A stretch of 64,000 bases of DNA, from assembly GCF_017497985.1 (NCBI RefSeq), contig NZ_JAGDFV010000001.1, forward strand, positions 248,001 to 312,000, given 5' to 3'. The DNA comes from Meiothermus sp. CFH 77666. GTDB lineage: Bacteria; Deinococcota; Deinococci; Deinococcales; Thermaceae. How positions within the stretch are numbered: position 1 is the stretch's first letter; each line of letters starts with the position of its first letter. The position numbers were made by a program, and so were the translations under genes. Below the pieces are notes generated by a model. The model did not search any database. It saw only the letters and a list, made by a program, of their open reading frames with translations, and was not told where the DNA came from. Shown in pieces: positions 32,256-43,807 of this stretch.

Positions 32256-34823
32256 ATGCTGAAACCTTTTCTGTGGCTATTTCTTCTTACCGCCCTGGCC
32301 GCGTGCAACGGCAACAGTGAAAGCATTACGCCCCCGGGTGGGCCTACCCCCACCCGCTCGGGGCTCTGGTCAGACCCCAACATCTGGCCGAGCAAGAAGG
32401 TGCCTGCTGAAAGAGAAGTGGTCAGCATCCCACCCGATCTAGCCGTAACCCTGGACGTAAGCCCGCCGCCCTTGAAGGGGCTAACGGTTTACGGGGTTCT
32501 TAGATTTGACGACAAGGATCTGGAGCTCAAAGCCGACTGGATTATGGTGCACGGAAGGTTGGAAATTGGAACCCCCAACCAGCCTTTTCGACGTCGTGCG
32601 GTAATTACCCTCACCGGCAACAATCCGGCCGAAGATCAGATGGGCATGGGCACCAAGGTTCTCGGGGTGATGAGGGGCATCCTCGAGCTTCACGGTGAAC
32701 CGCGCAAGGGCTGGACCAGACTGGCCCAAACAGCCGCCAAAGGCGCGACCCAGATCACGGTACTGGACGCCAGGGACTGGCGGGTAGGGGATCAGATTGT
32801 GATCGCCTCAACCGACTTTGACCCCCGACAGGCGGAGGTCAAGACCATTACGGCCATCGCTGGCAATACCCTCACCCTCGACTCTGCCCTCAAGTACCCA
32901 CACTTTGGCAGCGTCACCTTCGATGTTGATCAGCGGGCAGAAGTGGGCCTGCTCTCCAGAAACGTGCGGATACAAGGGGATGAGTCCTCCGCCAACACCG
33001 GATTCGGTGGGCACATCATGGGTATGATGGGCAGTTTTATGCGGGTTTCGGGGGTCGAGCTGTTCCGCATGGGCCAGCTTGACCAGCTCGCACGCTACCC
33101 CTTTCACTGGCACCTGATGGGCGAATCGCCGGGCCAGTACATCAAAAACAGCTCCATTCATCAAAGCTTCAACCGCTGCGTTACCGTACACGGAACCAGC
33201 CAGGTAGAGGTTGTGGGCAACGTTGCGTACAACAATATCGGTCACTGCTATTTCCTGGAAGATGGCGCCGAAAGCAAAAACCTCATTGAGGGCAATCTGG
33301 GTATATGGACCCGCAAGCCCGACACTTCCAAAGGGCAAAAAGGGGTCATTCCCACCGATCGCACTCCGGCTACTTTCTGGATAACGCACCCCAACAACAT
33401 CGTTCGCAACAATGTGGCGGCTGGCTCGGAACACACCGGCTTTTGGTATGCCCTGCCCGAAAACCCCACCGGCCCCTCGGCCACCACCACCATCTGGCCC
33501 CGTCGCACCCCGCTGGGCGAGTTCTCGGGCAACGTGGCCCACTCCAACTGGGACGGCCTGATGGTAGACCGCGGCCCCAATAAAAACACCCTGGAATCCG
33601 AAACCACCATCTACAACCCCCGCACCAACCCCGCGGATGCACAGAACCAGTGGGACAACACCAAAAACCCCCCAGTGGTGGCGGAATTCAAGAACTTCAC
33701 CGGCTACAAAAACCGCGGCAATGCCATCTGGCTGCGCGGCACCAACCACAAAGTCACCGGGGCCCGGCTTTCCGACAACGCTATCGGGGTCACCTTCGCC
33801 TCCTGGGAGACCACCCTCGAGGACTCGCTGATAGTAGGTGACAGCGACAATAAAGGCTTCCCCGAGAGCTGGGAGTTCCGCGGCGCGGATGGTCGCAGCC
33901 TGCCCCGGCCCTGGGCCATAAGCAACGGAGGCCCTATCCAGGACAACTTTCCCATCCGTGGCTTCGAGTTTTACGATGGCAAGATCGGCTTCCGCAATGT
34001 TCAGTTTGTGAACTTCCAACCCCTGCCAATCCAGAATGCCCAGGGCGGCCAGAGCGCAATTCGCGAGGCCGGGGCCATGAGCTACCTGCGCTTTACCGAT
34101 TTTTCCATTGACAGCCGCAACTTTGCCGAAGGGGCCCACTTTACCAATGCGAAGCCGGTCTACCTGCCGCCGCGCCCTGAGCCCACCCCGGAGGAGATCG
34201 CCAACGACGATACCTCCGACGGCTACCGGGGTAGTGTGTTTGTAGATGCCGACGGCTCGGTGAGTGGGAAACGTGGCCATGCCGTTGTGCTGAATACGCC
34301 CTTCCTGCTGGACACTAACTGTGAAATTCGCTCTGAGTGGAACGCTGGCATCTGCAACTACAGCTACGGGCGGCTTTACATCTACAACGAAAGCGGGGGC
34401 GGCATCGCCCCGGTCTCGCTCACCCGCAACGACGGTAGCAATCGCGTTTTCCGGATGTGGGGCACACCCAAAGGCGGCGACAACACCCAATTCGGGGCTA
34501 CCGTATTCAAGGGCCGCAGTTATAACCTGGGCGTTTCCGGCAGCATGCCCGCCAGGCTCAAGCTGCGGTTTGACAATAGCCTGCCGGGAGAGTTCGTTAT
34601 CGTGGCTATGCCTTACAGTGGGGAACCCTTCATCTACCGCGACTACTGGATAGACAACCGCAACAAACTGCCCCGCGCAGCCTCCAGGGCCGAGTTTGAT
34701 AGCAGCAATGGAGACCGCTACTGGAGCGAAGGCGGAAGTGTGTTTGTGAAGTTGGTAGTACGTGATCAACCAGGCCGCGACTGGGCTGTGCTGGATATTT
34801 GCCGTAACGACCTGTGCAGGTGA
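32256..34823 (+). CDS. G8-domain lipoprotein with beta-helix (CEMIP/TMEM2/PKHDL1-like)
   Basis: The 855-residue protein (ATG 32256, GAGGTGGG upstream) has a lipobox ending LTALAAC with Cys17 as the lipidated residue. Residues about 35-130 match the G8 domain: SGLWSDPNIWPS, VTLDVSPPPLKGL, GVLRFDD, and GRLEIGTPNQPFRRRAVITLTG. A long right-handed parallel beta-helix follows, including LARYPFHWHLMGE, the counterpart of the RYPIHFHL motif of CEMIP, TMEM2 and fibrocystin-L. Animal CEMIP and TMEM2 act in hyaluronan breakdown; this suggests a polysaccharide-binding or -cleaving surface protein, by inference. It is monocistronic after a repeat-rich gap. Confidence 0.85.
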   Translation: MLKPFLWLFLLTALAACNGNSESITPPGGPTPTRSGLWSDPNIWPSKKVPAEREVVSIPPDLAVTLDVSPPPLKGLTVYGVLRFDDKDLELKADWIMVHGRLEIGTPNQPFRRRAVITLTGNNPAEDQMGMGTKVLGVMRGILELHGEPRKGWTRLAQTAAKGATQITVLDARDWRVGDQIVIASTDFDPRQAEVKTITAIAGNTLTLDSALKYPHFGSVTFDVDQRAEVGLLSRNVRIQGDESSANTGFGGHIMGMMGSFMRVSGVELFRMGQLDQLARYPFHWHLMGESPGQYIKNSSIHQSFNRCVTVHGTSQVEVVGNVAYNNIGHCYFLEDGAESKNLIEGNLGIWTRKPDTSKGQKGVIPTDRTPATFWITHPNNIVRNNVAAGSEHTGFWYALPENPTGPSATTTIWPRRTPLGEFSGNVAHSNWDGLMVDRGPNKNTLESETTIYNPRTNPADAQNQWDNTKNPPVVAEFKNFTGYKNRGNAIWLRGTNHKVTGARLSDNAIGVTFASWETTLEDSLIVGDSDNKGFPESWEFRGADGRSLPRPWAISNGGPIQDNFPIRGFEFYDGKIGFRNVQFVNFQPLPIQNAQGGQSAIREAGAMSYLRFTDFSIDSRNFAEGAHFTNAKPVYLPPRPEPTPEEIANDDTSDGYRGSVFVDADGSVSGKRGHAVVLNTPFLLDTNCEIRSEWNAGICNYSYGRLYIYNESGGGIAPVSLTRNDGSNRVFRMWGTPKGGDNTQFGATVFKGRSYNLGVSGSMPARLKLRFDNSLPGEFVIVAMPYSGEPFIYRDYWIDNRNKLPRAASRAEFDSSNGDRYWSEGGSVFVKLVVRDQPGRDWAVLDICRNDLCR

Positions 34824-34856
34824 GGGAAATCGTGGCTGGATGAAACGGCTCAGGTG

Positions 34857-36863
<2,007 letters not shown>

Positions 36864-36957
36864 TCATTTTGTTCAAGAAGATTGTGTAGCTTCGCAGTAG
36901 GCTTGCCCACGCTCACAAATCGCCCTAAGGCACGCTAGGTTCTTTTGTCAAGCCCCT

Positions 36958-36986
36958 TTCATGCCTCATGGGTTCTGCTCTATAAT
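36958..36986 (+). promoter_or_regulatory. Promoter of the BMP-family binding protein gene
   Basis: A consensus TATAAT at 36981-36986 is preceded at 17 bases by the weaker TTCATG (36958-36963). The leader to ATG 37048 is about 55 bases and has AACGGAGG as ribosome binding site. Confidence 0.7.
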
Positions 36987-37047
36987 GCCGGAGGCTAATA
37001 GCCAGTTAAAAACTTGTGTGATTCACAAGTAAACGGAGGCGAATCGC

Positions 37048-38181
37048 ATGAAGAAACTCGTAGTGTTCGGTGCTGCCGTTGCCGCCGCGTTGGGTCTGGG
37101 ACTATCCCAGGATATTCGCGTCGGCATGGCTTTCGACGCAGGTGGTAAAAACGACCGTAGCTTCAACCAATCCACCTTCGAGGGCGCCCAGCGGGCCGCC
37201 AAAGAGCTGGGGGTCAAGGTCTTTGACTTCGAGCCCGGCGACCCTGGCCAGGTGGGTCAGGGCATCCGCCGTTTCGCCGAGGAAGGCTTCGACCTGATCG
37301 TGGGGGTCGGCTTTGCCAACGAACCTTCCATTACCCGTAACGCTCAAGAATTCAAAAACATCAAGTTCGCCGTAATTGACTCGGTGCCCTGCGAAGGCAA
37401 GTGCGACAACGCAGTTGGACTGGTCTTCCGTGAGCACGAAGGTAGCTACCTGGTGGGCTACATCGCAGGCCGCACCACCAACACGGGCGTGGTCGGCTTT
37501 GTGGGTGGCATGGACATCCCCCTCATTCACAAGTTCGAGCAGGGCTATCGCGCCGGGGCCATTGCAGGTATGCGCGAGCGCAACATTGCCAACCCCCGGG
37601 TGCTCATCAACTACGTGGGCAACACCCCTGCCGCCTGGAACGACCCCGGCAAGGCCAAGGAAATTGCAAACGCTCAGGCCAAGCAAGGTGCGGACATCAT
37701 CTATGCCGCTGCGGGTGCTTCGGGCCTGGGCGTGCTGGACTTTGTGAAGCAGCAGCGCTGCTTGAAGCAAGCCGATCTCCCTTCCGGCGTGCGCTTCATC
37801 TCCAACAACGGTTCAAACGTTCCGCGCTACGCTGCCTACAACCAGTCCTGCCCTGCCGCCACCACCCGTCCGCTGTTCATGGTGGGTGTAGATGCCAACC
37901 AGAACTACTTGGGTGATACCGACAACAACCCCCGCACCCTCAACCACGTGCTCACCTCCATGCTTAAGCGGGTGGATGTGGCCACCTATGATGTGATCAA
38001 GTCTGTCAAGGACAATACCTTCAAGGGTGGCGTGCGCGAGTTTGGTCTGAACAACAACGGCGTGGGTTATGCGCTGGATGACTACAACCGCGCCCTGATT
38101 CCGCAAGCGGTCATTAATCGCCTGGCCGTGTTGCGCAGCCAGATCATCTCCGGTGCCCTTAAGGTGCCTGACAAACGCTAG
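37048..38181 (+). CDS. BMP-family ABC transporter substrate-binding protein
   Basis: The 377-residue protein has a signal peptide (MKKLVVFGAAVAAALGLGLSQ) and the Bmp/PnrA fold: VGMAFDAGGKNDRSFNQSTFEG, GFVGGMDIPLIHKFEQGYRAGA, IYAAAGASGLGVLD and VGVDANQNY. This family binds purine or other nucleosides, sometimes lipoamine-like ligands. No lipobox Cys is at the cleavage site, so it is probably periplasmic. The matching ATPase gene follows after a strong terminator; no permease genes are adjacent. Confidence 0.92.
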   Translation: MKKLVVFGAAVAAALGLGLSQDIRVGMAFDAGGKNDRSFNQSTFEGAQRAAKELGVKVFDFEPGDPGQVGQGIRRFAEEGFDLIVGVGFANEPSITRNAQEFKNIKFAVIDSVPCEGKCDNAVGLVFREHEGSYLVGYIAGRTTNTGVVGFVGGMDIPLIHKFEQGYRAGAIAGMRERNIANPRVLINYVGNTPAAWNDPGKAKEIANAQAKQGADIIYAAAGASGLGVLDFVKQQRCLKQADLPSGVRFISNNGSNVPRYAAYNQSCPAATTRPLFMVGVDANQNYLGDTDNNPRTLNHVLTSMLKRVDVATYDVIKSVKDNTFKGGVREFGLNNNGVGYALDDYNRALIPQAVINRLAVLRSQIISGALKVPDKR

Positions 38182-38198
38182 GTGTCTTCATAGTGCAA

Positions 38199-38228
38199 CG
38201 CTCAGGGGTTCTCCCTGAGCGTTTTTTT
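38199..38228 (+). terminator. Intrinsic terminator between binding protein and ATPase genes
   Basis: CGCTCAGGG and CCCTGAGCG pair over a short loop, followed by TTTTTTT. It lies inside the transporter gene pair, so the binding protein should be made in excess and the ATPase depends on read-through or its own TATGAT element (38277-38282). Confidence 0.9.
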
Positions 38229-38289
38229 GCACCCGGCCTTTAGCTTTCGACTGTGCGTCCGGGCAAGCCTTGCCTGTATGATTAGGCAC

Positions 38290-39834
38290 ATGAACAATCT
38301 CGCTTCCCCCCCCGGCTCGCACGAAAAGGGTGCGGTGGCCCTCGAGCTCAAAGACATCACCAAACGCTATCCTTTGGTGCTGGCGAACGACCATATCTCC
38401 CTGGATGTGCGCTGGGGCGAGGTACTGGCGGTGGTAGGGGAAAACGGGGCGGGAAAATCCACCCTGATGAAAATTGTCTACGGCCTGGTCAAGCCCGACC
38501 AGGGTGAGATCTGGGTCAACGGGCAAAAAGTGCAGATTAGCGAACCCGGCGACGCCATTGCCCAGGGAATTGGCATGGTGCATCAGCACTTCATGCTGGT
38601 AGATCCGTTTACGGTGCTGGAAAATGTGATTCTGGGCTCGGAGCCCACGCAAGGGGCGCAGCTCAACCTGGCCCAGGCCCGGGCCGAGGTCGAGGCTCTG
38701 ATGAAGGAACTCGAGTTCGACCTGCCCCTCGATACCCCTGTAGAAGAACTGCCGGTGGGCTTGCAACAAAGGGTTGAAATCCTTAAAGCCCTTTACCGTA
38801 AGGCTAAAATCCTGATTCTGGACGAACCCACAGCAGTGCTGACACCGCAGGAAGCCGACGAGCTTTTTGACTTCCTGCGCCGCTACGTGAACCAGGGTAA
38901 CGCCGTTATTTTCATAAGCCACAAGCTGGCCGAGGTCATCAAGCTCTCCCACCGCGTAACCGTCATTCGGGATGGCAAGGTCGTGGGTACGGTCAACACC
39001 ACCGAGACCAACGTAGCCCAGCTGGCCCGCATGATGGTGGGGCGCGAGGTGATTTTGTCGGTGGATAAAACCGAAGCCAGGCCCCGCGAGGTGGTACTGA
39101 AAGTTTCCAACCTGACCATCCCCGGCAAAGACAAAAAGCACCGCCTGAATGGGGTGTCGTTCGAGGTACGGGCGGGCGAGATTGTAGGCATTGCAGGCGT
39201 GGAGGGCAATGGCCAGACCGAGCTGGTGGAGGCCATCACAGGCTTACGGCCTTATGAAGGCACTATTCAGTACGAAGGGCAGACCCTCCGGCCAAACGCC
39301 CGGGTTGTGCGTGAGTGGGGAGTATCCCACATCCCCGAAGACCGCAACGCCCGGGGCCTGGTGCTGGACTTTACCACCCGCGAGAACCTGATTCTAGGAG
39401 ACCATTACCGCAAGCCCAACGCAGGCTTTCTGGGCTTCATTGATGCCGACCAGATCGAGGCCAGAGCCCGTGAGATTGTGGAGCAGTTCGATGTGCGCCC
39501 ACGCAGCACCGAGCTGGCAGCCCGGCGCTATTCGGGGGGTAATGCCCAAAAAATCATTGTAGGGCGCGAGTTGAGCCGCAAGCCCAGGGTGCTGGTGGCC
39601 GCCCAGCCTACCCGCGGGGTGGACATCGGAGCCATTGAGTTCATCCACGAAAATATCGTCAAGGCCCGGGACGCAGGCATGGCCGTGCTGCTGGTCTCCG
39701 CCGACCTCAACGAGGTACGCTCGCTGGCTGACCGCATTCTGGTGATGTTTGAGGGCCGCATCATGGGCGAACTCAAAGCCAGCGAGGCCAGTGAGGAAAA
39801 GCTGGGGCTCTTGATGGCGGGCATTACAGACTAG
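38290..39834 (+). CDS. Duplicated ABC ATPase of a nucleoside-type importer
   Basis: The 514-residue protein carries two ABC domains in tandem, as in RbsA/NupO: Walker [10 protein letters not shown], signature [11 protein letters not shown], Walker [14 protein letters not shown] in the first half; in the second half the degenerate [10 protein letters not shown]-loop and [12 protein letters not shown] 38290 is 8 bases after TATGAT, which fits a leaderless mRNA; ATG 38278 overlaps that hexamer. It energises uptake with the BMP protein upstream. The two permeases normally following (NupP/NupQ type) are absent here. Confidence 0.92.
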   Translation: MNNLASPPGSHEKGAVALELKDITKRYPLVLANDHISLDVRWGEVLAVVGENGAGKSTLMKIVYGLVKPDQGEIWVNGQKVQISEPGDAIAQGIGMVHQHFMLVDPFTVLENVILGSEPTQGAQLNLAQARAEVEALMKELEFDLPLDTPVEELPVGLQQRVEILKALYRKAKILILDEPTAVLTPQEADELFDFLRRYVNQGNAVIFISHKLAEVIKLSHRVTVIRDGKVVGTVNTTETNVAQLARMMVGREVILSVDKTEARPREVVLKVSNLTIPGKDKKHRLNGVSFEVRAGEIVGIAGVEGNGQTELVEAITGLRPYEGTIQYEGQTLRPNARVVREWGVSHIPEDRNARGLVLDFTTRENLILGDHYRKPNAGFLGFIDADQIEARAREIVEQFDVRPRSTELAARRYSGGNAQKIIVGRELSRKPRVLVAAQPTRGVDIGAIEFIHENIVKARDAGMAVLLVSADLNEVRSLADRILVMFEGRIMGELKASEASEEKLGLLMAGITD

Positions 39835-40066
39835 CCGCGTTTCATACAAAGTCCATCTGATACCAACTGCAGGCGTACAACCAACTTTCTGTCACCCCAA
39901 GATACGTAGTGGGTTTCCAACCCCTATCCCCTACCCCATGCTCCCTGCCAACCCTTTCCTACGCAATGCCCCTACAGAAAGTGTTCAGGCAAAAGGGGGT
40001 ATGAGCCGCTTGGCTTCCCCCTGAGCGGGAGAACAAGAGCGTTCATTCGGATCAGGCTTTGTGCAA

Positions 40067-40723
40067 TCAGGAATGCGGAGTGGGGCCGTTATCCTTGAAA
40101 ACCTCGGCGCTGGCTTCCCAGTAGGTTGCCATATCCTCGGCCAGCGCACGAGCACGGCGCAGGGTTTCGGGATCCTCGGTGCTGTGTGAGAGACCCATCA
40201 GGTTGGCGACCATATCGGAGAGCTTCGTGAGCAGCCCTTGCAGGGCTTCTTGTTGAGCAGCGCTGAGCTGTTGCAGGTTCTTGAGGGTGGCGGGGCTGGC
40301 CCCCACCAGGGGCCCCCGGCCTTTGCGCTGGTCGGCCAGTGAGGCCTCGAGGGCGCGGTAACGGGCCAGACGACGTTCAAACTCGGGCAGAATGTCCTGG
40401 TCTACCTGCTGTAAAACATCTTCTACCTGGCGTCGGAAACTGGGAGCCTCGAGCAGATCAATCTCCCGGGCCAGTGCGTTGCGGCGCTCCAGGGCTTTCT
40501 TCATCAGGGGGTCGTCCTCTATGGCGGGGGCCAGACGGCGCTCGAGCTGGGTCGCGCTCATGGCCAGCCAGGCCAGCAGGGTAATGAACAGGGGCACCGG
40601 CCAGGCCGTGCGGTAGGGCTCGAGGCTCTGCACAAACAGCAGGGCAGCCACCACCCCCAGGCCCAGCAGCAGAATCCAGATTGCCGGAGGCCGACGCCCT
40701 GCACGCAACACTCGCCAAAGCAT
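40067..40723 (-). CDS. Membrane-anchored coiled-coil protein (unknown)
   Basis: The 218-residue protein has two N-terminal membrane segments (about 12-32 and 40-58) and then a long charged helical region (about 60-210) with coiled-coil character. It lies 100 bases downstream of the solute-binding/VWA fusion gene on the same strand. In other bacteria, SBP-VWA proteins are accompanied by XpaC-like and TelA-like proteins; this could be an XpaC-like member, but the similarity is one of layout rather than motif. I do not assign a function. Confidence 0.6.
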   Translation of the reverse strand: MLWRVLRAGRRPPAIWILLLGLGVVAALLFVQSLEPYRTAWPVPLFITLLAWLAMSATQLERRLAPAIEDDPLMKKALERRNALAREIDLLEAPSFRRQVEDVLQQVDQDILPEFERRLARYRALEASLADQRKGRGPLVGASPATLKNLQQLSAAQQEALQGLLTKLSDMVANLMGLSHSTEDPETLRRARALAEDMATYWEASAEVFKDNGPTPHS

Positions 40724-40823
40724 AGGTACAGCCTAGCAAATCAGCTACGGAGTAGCCGCTCATCCAGGCTACTGTTTTGTCCAGGACAAAGCATTCCTAA
40801 CACCGGATGGCTCAGCTAATTTT

Positions 40824-42632
40824 TCAGAAATACTTGGAAAAACGCTCGAGCACCGGCCCCAGACCATTTTCGTCGCTACGTACCACCACCCCGCCCGTCC
40901 CCTCGGCCACCAGGCGCAAGGCTTCCCAGTCCGCTTCGCCGATGCCAACGCTAAAGACGTGCACGGTGTTCTGAGGGGTAAAGGCCAGACCCGAGGCCAC
41001 GATGTTTCGCAGTTGGGCGCTCTCGGGGAACTCGAGCCGCACCTCCCGCTCCTGCCGGTCGGTCAGCTTGAGCAGCCCGGAAATACCCACAGAACCAGCA
41101 TTAGCAACTCCATCGGATAGCAACACCACCCCCCGGATGGCCTCCCTCGAGACCCCTTCGTAACTGTCGGCCAGTTCCAGACCCCGTTTGATGGCCTCGT
41201 ACATGGCGGTGTTGCCCCTGGCCGTGAGGGAATCAATGGCCTCCACAATGGCAAACCGGGTCTTGCTCAGGGGGCCAATCGGAACCCGCACCTGCACACT
41301 GCTGGCAAAGGTGACCAGCCCTACGTGGGTGCCCGGCGCCGCTCGATCTAAAAAGCGTTTGGCCCCTTCCTTGGCCTGTTGAATGCGCTCGCCCGACATC
41401 GAGCCTGACGTATCTATCACCAGAACGGCCACACCAGGTTTCTTAACGTCCTCCCAGCTATTTTGGATGGCCCTTGCCACCTCGGGATTCAGCCTTCCGA
41501 GCAACTTTTTAGGCTCGTTGGGGTTGATACCCAGGGCAGCACCCAGCACATCGGCAAAGGGCAGGTTGGTTCCCGGACGAAAGCCCCAGGCCATAAACTG
41601 CCTCTGCACCGGTTCGCTCAGCAGGTACTCCTTAACCACCTGGGCTGCAGCCCGCTGTTGTGGCGTGACCCAGTCGGCGTTGGGAATGGCAAAGGGATTG
41701 TCGTGCCAGACCGTACCCTCTTTTGGGTAGAGCGCCACCACCTCGTAGCCCGCCTCGGTGATGGGCCGCTGCACAACCTGGCCACCCGGCACACTTTCGG
41801 CATTGACCCTTCCCTGGTAGAGCCAGGGCAGGTTGTACTCCTCCAGCGGGGCAAAATGCACGAAGCGCGGCCCCTGGAAAATTTTGGTCTGGAGTTTGAG
41901 GGTTTCGGGGTAATAGTGGTCTACCGTGGCCTGAAAGCGCCGTACATAGTTCTGGGTCTTGGCCGCCCGCACATCCTCCACAGTCAGGTTTGAACCCGAG
42001 CGGCCGGCGGCTGCCTGGTACAAAAGCTGCAAGGTCGAACGAGCAGTAGAGCTCACTGCCGGGTCGGTAAAGGCCACCCTGGGCTTGCGTCCCCACTCCG
42101 CTTTGGCCGTAGGGCAAGCAGCCCAGCCCTGTGGGCTTTCTTTCAGGGCGATGATGTCTGACCAGCCGATGGGTTTGGCCGGCCAGCCCAGGCACTCCGC
42201 CATCTCGCGGAAAGTGAAAATCACCACTGGGGTACGCACGATGGGGGGCATTGCAGCAAAGTCGAAAACCTGGCGGCGGGTGTCGAGGTTCACCTGGGCC
42301 AGCCAGTCCGAGGTCGAGGGCGAGACCACCGTGGGCTCGCCACCGGTGCGCTCCGGGAAGGCCACCCCCTGGTTGAGTTTGCGCACCAGGTGGGTATACA
42401 TCTCACCCGAGTTGACCGTGACGCTTTTGGCCTGCACGGTGTATCGCCGGGAACCAATCAGTACGGTTTTACCCTGTTTGTTGAACTCCTCGAGGGCTGG
42501 TTTGAGCACATTCTGCTTCTCGCCCGAAGTCCAGATCAGGACTTCCACGGTCTGGGTAGGGTAAAACAAAAAGAAAAAGGCTAGCGCACCAATGAAGCCT
42601 ATCGCCACCAGAACTTGCACCAGGTTTCGCAC
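40824..42632 (-). CDS. Solute-binding-protein-like and VWA-domain fusion, membrane anchored
   Basis: From GTG 42632 the protein has 602 residues: one N-terminal membrane segment (LVAIGFIGALAFFFLFYP), a type-II periplasmic binding protein-like region (TVEVLIWTSGEKQNVLKPALEEF; FTDPAVSSTARSTLQLLYQAAAG) and a C-terminal VWA domain with MIDAS VLVIDTSGSMSG and GNTAMYEAI. TACACT lies 7 bases upstream of the GTG, as for a leaderless mRNA. TTG 42680 is an alternative start that adds 16 residues including CPNC. Extracytoplasmic location is inferred. Such fusions are widespread but their role is unknown. Confidence 0.8.
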   Translation of the reverse strand: MRNLVQVLVAIGFIGALAFFFLFYPTQTVEVLIWTSGEKQNVLKPALEEFNKQGKTVLIGSRRYTVQAKSVTVNSGEMYTHLVRKLNQGVAFPERTGGEPTVVSPSTSDWLAQVNLDTRRQVFDFAAMPPIVRTPVVIFTFREMAECLGWPAKPIGWSDIIALKESPQGWAACPTAKAEWGRKPRVAFTDPAVSSTARSTLQLLYQAAAGRSGSNLTVEDVRAAKTQNYVRRFQATVDHYYPETLKLQTKIFQGPRFVHFAPLEEYNLPWLYQGRVNAESVPGGQVVQRPITEAGYEVVALYPKEGTVWHDNPFAIPNADWVTPQQRAAAQVVKEYLLSEPVQRQFMAWGFRPGTNLPFADVLGAALGINPNEPKKLLGRLNPEVARAIQNSWEDVKKPGVAVLVIDTSGSMSGERIQQAKEGAKRFLDRAAPGTHVGLVTFASSVQVRVPIGPLSKTRFAIVEAIDSLTARGNTAMYEAIKRGLELADSYEGVSREAIRGVVLLSDGVANAGSVGISGLLKLTDRQEREVRLEFPESAQLRNIVASGLAFTPQNTVHVFSVGIGEADWEALRLVAEGTGGVVVRSDENGLGPVLERFSKYF

Positions 42633-42809
42633 ATCTACCAGTGTAGTGCAGTTTGGGCAGAAGGATGGTTCTGAATACAATGCCGCACCGGAAAGCTATC
42701 TGTAAGCTTTGCTAAGGCACTATCACAGGTCACGGGTCGCAAGCCCAGGCATCGAGCGCCTGAAGCAACCTGAATCAGGCCAGAAGCAAATAAACCCGCA
42801 TCTCAACCC

Positions 42810-43799
42810 TCAAGGGTCTTGAAACTCGCCTTTGACACCTTCCAGCACCACTACATCGCTAGTATCGAGGTTGTAGAGCACCCTGGTTCCCTCTACAAAT
42901 CCGTCTTTGTTCTGGCTTCGCACCGGCCTGTCTTTGGAACCATACAGATAGGCCACCCGGTCTTTCTCGCGCACCACCGCACTTTCGGCGGTGGAGGTGC
43001 GCCCATCCTGCACCAGCTTGATTCCACCAAAAAGGCGAAGAATCTCGTCGTCTACGTTGTAAATCATGCGCTGCGCGCTACCCTGAAGGGGCTTGTCGCC
43101 GGCGCGCTCGAGCTCGATGGGCCCGGCCACTCGAGCGTCGCCGCTCTGGTTGTCGTAGTCGAGGCGGCTGCCCCAGGCCTTGCTCCTGCCCTGCTGAACC
43201 TCCACCGCCCTGGGGGCAGGTTTGAGGTCGAGCTCGAGGCGATCCTCTTCTTCGATGTATCTGGCGGTGCCGCCGGTCATGAATACATAGTCGTTAACCT
43301 CACGAACCTGCTCCACCCGAGCAATCGCACCAAAGGCCCGGGCATCCTCACCAAAAGTAATCTGTACTCGGAAGGGGGGTGGGTCGGCAAAGAGCGAGCG
43401 GGTCAGGGAAGATCCCTCAGGCCTGCCCCCTATCCGGATATCAAAGGCCTTCAGACTGCCGTCGTTTTGCTCGGCGGCCTCGAGGCGCACCTGCTGCCCC
43501 ACCTTCAGGTCGGTAAACTGCGCCACTTTACCTTCCTGCCAGAAACGGGTCAGGTTATCCGTAGTGAACACCTGCTCCCCCAAACGAAGGGTTTTCTTTT
43601 CGGGATCCAGCCCGGTAATGACCCCCCCATACAGGTCGCGCAGCTCGATGATGGCCGGGGGGTTATCGGGCCCGGTCTTAACCACCACAATCTTCTTGCC
43701 GCGCCGCTCAATTTCAGCCGTGGTCTGAAAGGAAGGCTCGGGGTCTTGCTGGGCCAGGGCCACCAGCAACAACCCCGAAACCAGCAAAAGCCAGCGCAT
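42810..43799 (-). CDS. LptA/OstA-like periplasmic protein
   Basis: The 329-residue protein has a signal peptide (MRWLLLVSGLLLVALAQ). Residues about 170-325 are an OstA/LptA-type beta-jellyroll (DYVFMTGGTARYIEEEDRLEL; GSRLDYDNQSGDARVAGP; MIYNVDDEILRLFGGIKL; TRVLYNLDTSDVVVLEG); the N-terminal part is a separate beta-rich domain. LptA proteins bridge inner and outer membranes for lipopolysaccharide transport. It is third in the lptC-lptA-lptA2 order, 8 bases after the preceding gene. Confidence 0.78.
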   Translation of the reverse strand: MRWLLLVSGLLLVALAQQDPEPSFQTTAEIERRGKKIVVVKTGPDNPPAIIELRDLYGGVITGLDPEKKTLRLGEQVFTTDNLTRFWQEGKVAQFTDLKVGQQVRLEAAEQNDGSLKAFDIRIGGRPEGSSLTRSLFADPPPFRVQITFGEDARAFGAIARVEQVREVNDYVFMTGGTARYIEEEDRLELDLKPAPRAVEVQQGRSKAWGSRLDYDNQSGDARVAGPIELERAGDKPLQGSAQRMIYNVDDEILRLFGGIKLVQDGRTSTAESAVVREKDRVAYLYGSKDRPVRSQNKDGFVEGTRVLYNLDTSDVVVLEGVKGEFQDP

Positions 43800-43807
43800 A
43801 GGGCTTA

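Noticed and set aside
32808-34769. 653-codon open frame antisense to the G8-domain gene
   Set aside because: Although very long, it has shadow-type composition (Ala/Val/Gly/His), no start context and no domain, while the sense strand has a full G8/beta-helix protein.
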